This document shows, one piece after another, positions 32,480-33,576 of a DNA stretch of 33,576 nucleotides. Both the position numbers and the translations under genes were made by a program. Source of the stretch: an uncultured Kiritimatiellota bacterium (GTDB lineage Bacteria; Verrucomicrobiota; Kiritimatiellia; RFP12; UBA1067); the NCBI GenBank assembly GCA_934643865.1, contig CAKUCX010000036.1, positions 1 through 33,576 on the forward strand, in the 5' to 3' direction. The notes under the pieces were generated by a model. The model made no database searches, was not told where the DNA came from, and worked only from the letters and a program-made list of their open reading frames with translations. Each line of letters begins with the position of its first letter. Positions within the stretch are counted from its first letter, which is position 1.

Positions 32480-32604
32480 GCGCGATTTCACTTCGGAACA
32501 GTTCCGCCGGACAGTGTTGCGGCCGCGCTCTTCCCACACGGCCAATTCCTCAATCGATCGATTCGGCAACGAACCATGGCATTTTTCGCCACAAAACGCA
32601 AAAA

Positions 32605-32725
32605 CGCAGAGAATCTTTGCGGCCTTTGCGTCAGAATTCTTTGCGAACTTTGCGTTGAAAAAAGGGTGCGGGATGTTTTGACGCAAAGAACGCAGAGGGA
32701 ACGCAAAGACCGCAAAGGCTTTGTG
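32605..32725. repeat. Imperfect long hairpin from TTTGCG / CGCAAA arrays, copy A
   Basis: The left arm (about 32605-32662) has repeated CTTTGCG; the right arm (about 32681-32725) has repeated CGCAAAG. They pair with interruptions around a loop containing GAAAAAAGGGTGCGGGATG. The same structure recurs in copy B near 33085-33200. Confidence 0.75.
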
Positions 32726-32768
32726 AACGTTGTGTCCTTTGCGTCCCACACGATTTGATTGCCGGGGC

Positions 32769-32813
32769 GATGACGCTTGCGGAGATGACGCTTTCGGAGA
32801 TGACGGTTCTGGG
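32769..32813. repeat. Three 15-bp tandem units in copy A
   Basis: GATGACGCTTGCGGA, GATGACGCTTTCGGA and GATGACGGTTCTGGG follow one another without gaps. Copy B has only two (33243-33272). Confidence 0.9.
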
Positions 32814-32927
32814 CACGGATGAGATTTTATTACGCATTGAAATCTCACGCATGAGGAAGGAGGGAACTCGGCGCAGGACGTCCGGACGGACCCAGCCGCG
32901 ACACGCGCGGCCTTCCCGCATGACGCC

Positions 32928-33363
32928 GCGCGATTTCACTTCGGAACGGTCGCGCGGGAGGGTCGCGACGTGTTGCGACCGCGCCTCTTCTGCAATTCTA
33001 CATCTCTACACGAAAAAAATCGCCAATTTCTAGATTCTGCAACGAAACATGGCATTTTTGCCACAAAGAACACAAAGACCGCAGAGAATCTTTGCGGTCT
33101 TTGCGTCAGAATTCTTTACGAACGTTGCGTTGAAAAAAGGGTGCGGGATGTTTTGACGCAAAGAACGCAGAGGGGACGCAAGACCGCAAAGGCTTTGTGA
33201 ACGTTGTGTCCTTTGCGTCCCACACGATTTGATTGCCGGGGCGATGACGCTTTCGGAGATGACGGTTCTGGGCACGGATGAGATTTTATTACGCACTGAA
33301 ATCTCACGCATGAGGAAGGAGGGAACTCGGCGCAGGACGTCCGGACGGGCCCGGCCGCGACAA
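32928..33363. repeat. Long intergenic repeat, copy B
   Basis: Second copy, same orientation, starting 25 bases after copy A. The first 20 bases (GCGCGATTTCACTTCGGAAC) match exactly, then about 100 bases differ. From GCATTTTTGCCACAAA (about 33051) to the end the two are nearly identical, including AGGGTGCGGGATGTTTTGACG, GATTTGATTGCCGGGGCGATG and the final CGGCGCAGGACGTCCGGACGG. It has only two 15-bp units. GC content is clearly lower than in the genes. Confidence 0.9.
33085..33200. repeat. Imperfect long hairpin from TTTGCG / CGCAAA arrays, copy B
   Basis: CTTTGCGGTCTTTGCGTCAG on the left and GACGCAAAGAACGCAGAG then GCAAGACCGCAAAGG on the right form the same interrupted stem as in copy A, around the same conserved loop. 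Confidence 0.75.
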
Positions 33364-33396
33364 ATTGCAGCCCTGATTGAACCTAACTGTCGCAGT

Positions 33397-33430
33397 TGAA
33401 GCCGCCAAAAGGCGGCTTCAGCCTTTATTT
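33397..33430 (+). terminator. Strong hairpin terminator
   Basis: TGAAGCCGCC (33397-33406), loop AAAA, GGCGGCTTCA (33411-33420): a perfect 10-bp stem. On the plus strand it is followed by GCCTTTATTT. On the minus strand no T-tract follows, so it most likely stops plus-strand transcripts coming from the repeat region. It lies 33 bases past copy B. Confidence 0.75.
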
Positions 33431-33572
33431 GCAGGGGTTTGAGCGTGCGATGCCTTCACCATCTGGGTGAAACGCGGCTTCGGCGGGATGTCCGCCGCCG
33501 GCGCCGCCATGCAAAGGAAAAGTCGTTCGTGCCATGCTTTCAGCTACCAAGAAGAAAGGAAGAACGAACGAC
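33421..33572 (+). promoter_or_regulatory. Leader of the right-edge plus-strand gene
   Basis: Contains small hairpins (TTCACC/GGTGAA near 33450-33470, GGCGGGATGTCCGCC near 33483-33497) and a 9-bp inverted repeat, GTCGTTCGT (33522-33530) with ACGAACGAC (33564-33572). The right arm lies directly between AAAGGAAG and the ATG, so the Shine-Dalgarno sits in the loop. No clear -10/-35 pair was found. Confidence 0.45.
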
Positions 33573-33576
33573 ATGG
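33573..33576 (+). CDS. Start of a plus-strand gene cut by the window edge
   Basis: Only ATG and one further base are inside the window. The call rests on the preceding AAAGGAAG (about 10 bases before the ATG) and on the separate leader region after a strong terminator. It is the only plus-strand gene proposed. The product is unknown. Confidence 0.45.

Larger units (their letters stand above)
32480..32903. repeat. Long intergenic repeat, copy A
   Basis: First of two diverged copies of a roughly 430-bp unit. It begins GCGCGATTTCACTTCGGAAC and ends at GTCCGGACGGACCCAGCCGCGACA. Order inside: a divergent 5' part (to about 32570), an array of TTTGCG motifs (about 32600-32665), GGGTGCGGGATGTTTTGACG, an array of CGCAAAG motifs (about 32680-32722), GATTTGATTGCCGGGGCGA, three 15-bp tandem units, an 8-bp stem-loop and AGGAAGGAGGGAACTCGGCG. 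The two arrays are imperfect inverted complements, so the middle can fold into a long hairpin. Open frames through it are low-complexity products of the repeats. Confidence 0.9.

Noticed and set aside
32600..33200. CRISPR array in the repeated region
   Set aside because: The repeated pieces are short TTTGCG/CGCAAA motifs of irregular spacing and opposed orientation. There are no unique spacers of constant length and no cas genes.
32441..33311. Short reading frames through the two long repeats, some with similar predicted proteins
   Set aside because: Their similarity comes only from the nucleotide repeat. Translations are low in complexity, in several frames at once, without ribosome binding sites, and the 15-bp array varies in number.
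33440..33460. GTGCGAT as a possible group II intron 5' end, or the leader as a retron RNA
   Set aside because: Only a heptamer resembles the intron end and no reverse transcriptase or intron domain is visible. The following gene is outside the window, so neither can be supported.

Overview
The window is GC-rich bacterial DNA. All 26 complete or left-truncated protein genes lie on the minus strand, packed into short operons with ATGA, GTGA or TAATG overlaps. No rRNA, tRNA, CRISPR or recognisable transposase gene was seen. Three things suggest an anaerobic member of the PVC group, probably Verrucomicrobiota/Kiritimatiellota: a secreted LamG/beta-strand-repeat protein, two Gfo/Idh/MocA oxidoreductases with export signals, and an HIGN-type CysRS beside glycoside hydrolases and a rubredoxin. 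This assignment is inference from gene content, not a database match.

Layout from left to right, with transcription running right to left. (1) 1-263: the 5' part of a secreted protein. (2) 4822-468: cysS followed by a 993-residue secreted LamG/PA14-like protein. (3) 6219-4870: a lone lactate-racemase (LarA) homologue. (4) 13424-6336: lipoprotein oxidoreductase, unknown 210-aa protein, rsmI, Tat-exported oxidoreductase, alginate-export-like porin, ymdB-like phosphodiesterase, ruvA. (5) 21225-13508: FecR-like protein, PpiD/SurA-like periplasmic folding factor, dut, def, argS, purN, cstA. (6) 25566-21311: rubredoxin, GH39-like hydrolase, htpG, pteridine-reductase-like SDR. (7) 32187-25719: GH2 hydrolase, GT4, a short CapD/WbpM-type sugar dehydratase, GT2; this looks like surface-polysaccharide synthesis. 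(8) 32188-33572: about 1.4 kb without a gene. It holds two diverged copies of a roughly 430-bp repeat rich in TTTGCG/CGCAAA, a strong hairpin terminator, and the leader of a plus-strand gene that starts 4 bases before the window ends.

Promoters can be read directly at several operon heads. They follow a sigma70-like pattern of TTGnnn, 17 bases, then TAnanT, and TAGACT recurs as the -10. The cysS promoter sits so close to its ATG that the mRNA is probably leaderless.

Housekeeping functions (tRNA charging, deformylation, dUTP hydrolysis, purine synthesis, Holliday-junction processing, rRNA methylation, chaperone) are co-transcribed with envelope and carbohydrate genes. The least explained elements are the right-end repeat region, the tandem 11-bp repeat abutting the rubredoxin promoter, the 210-aa unknown protein, and the CapD homologue that lacks its usual middle domain.
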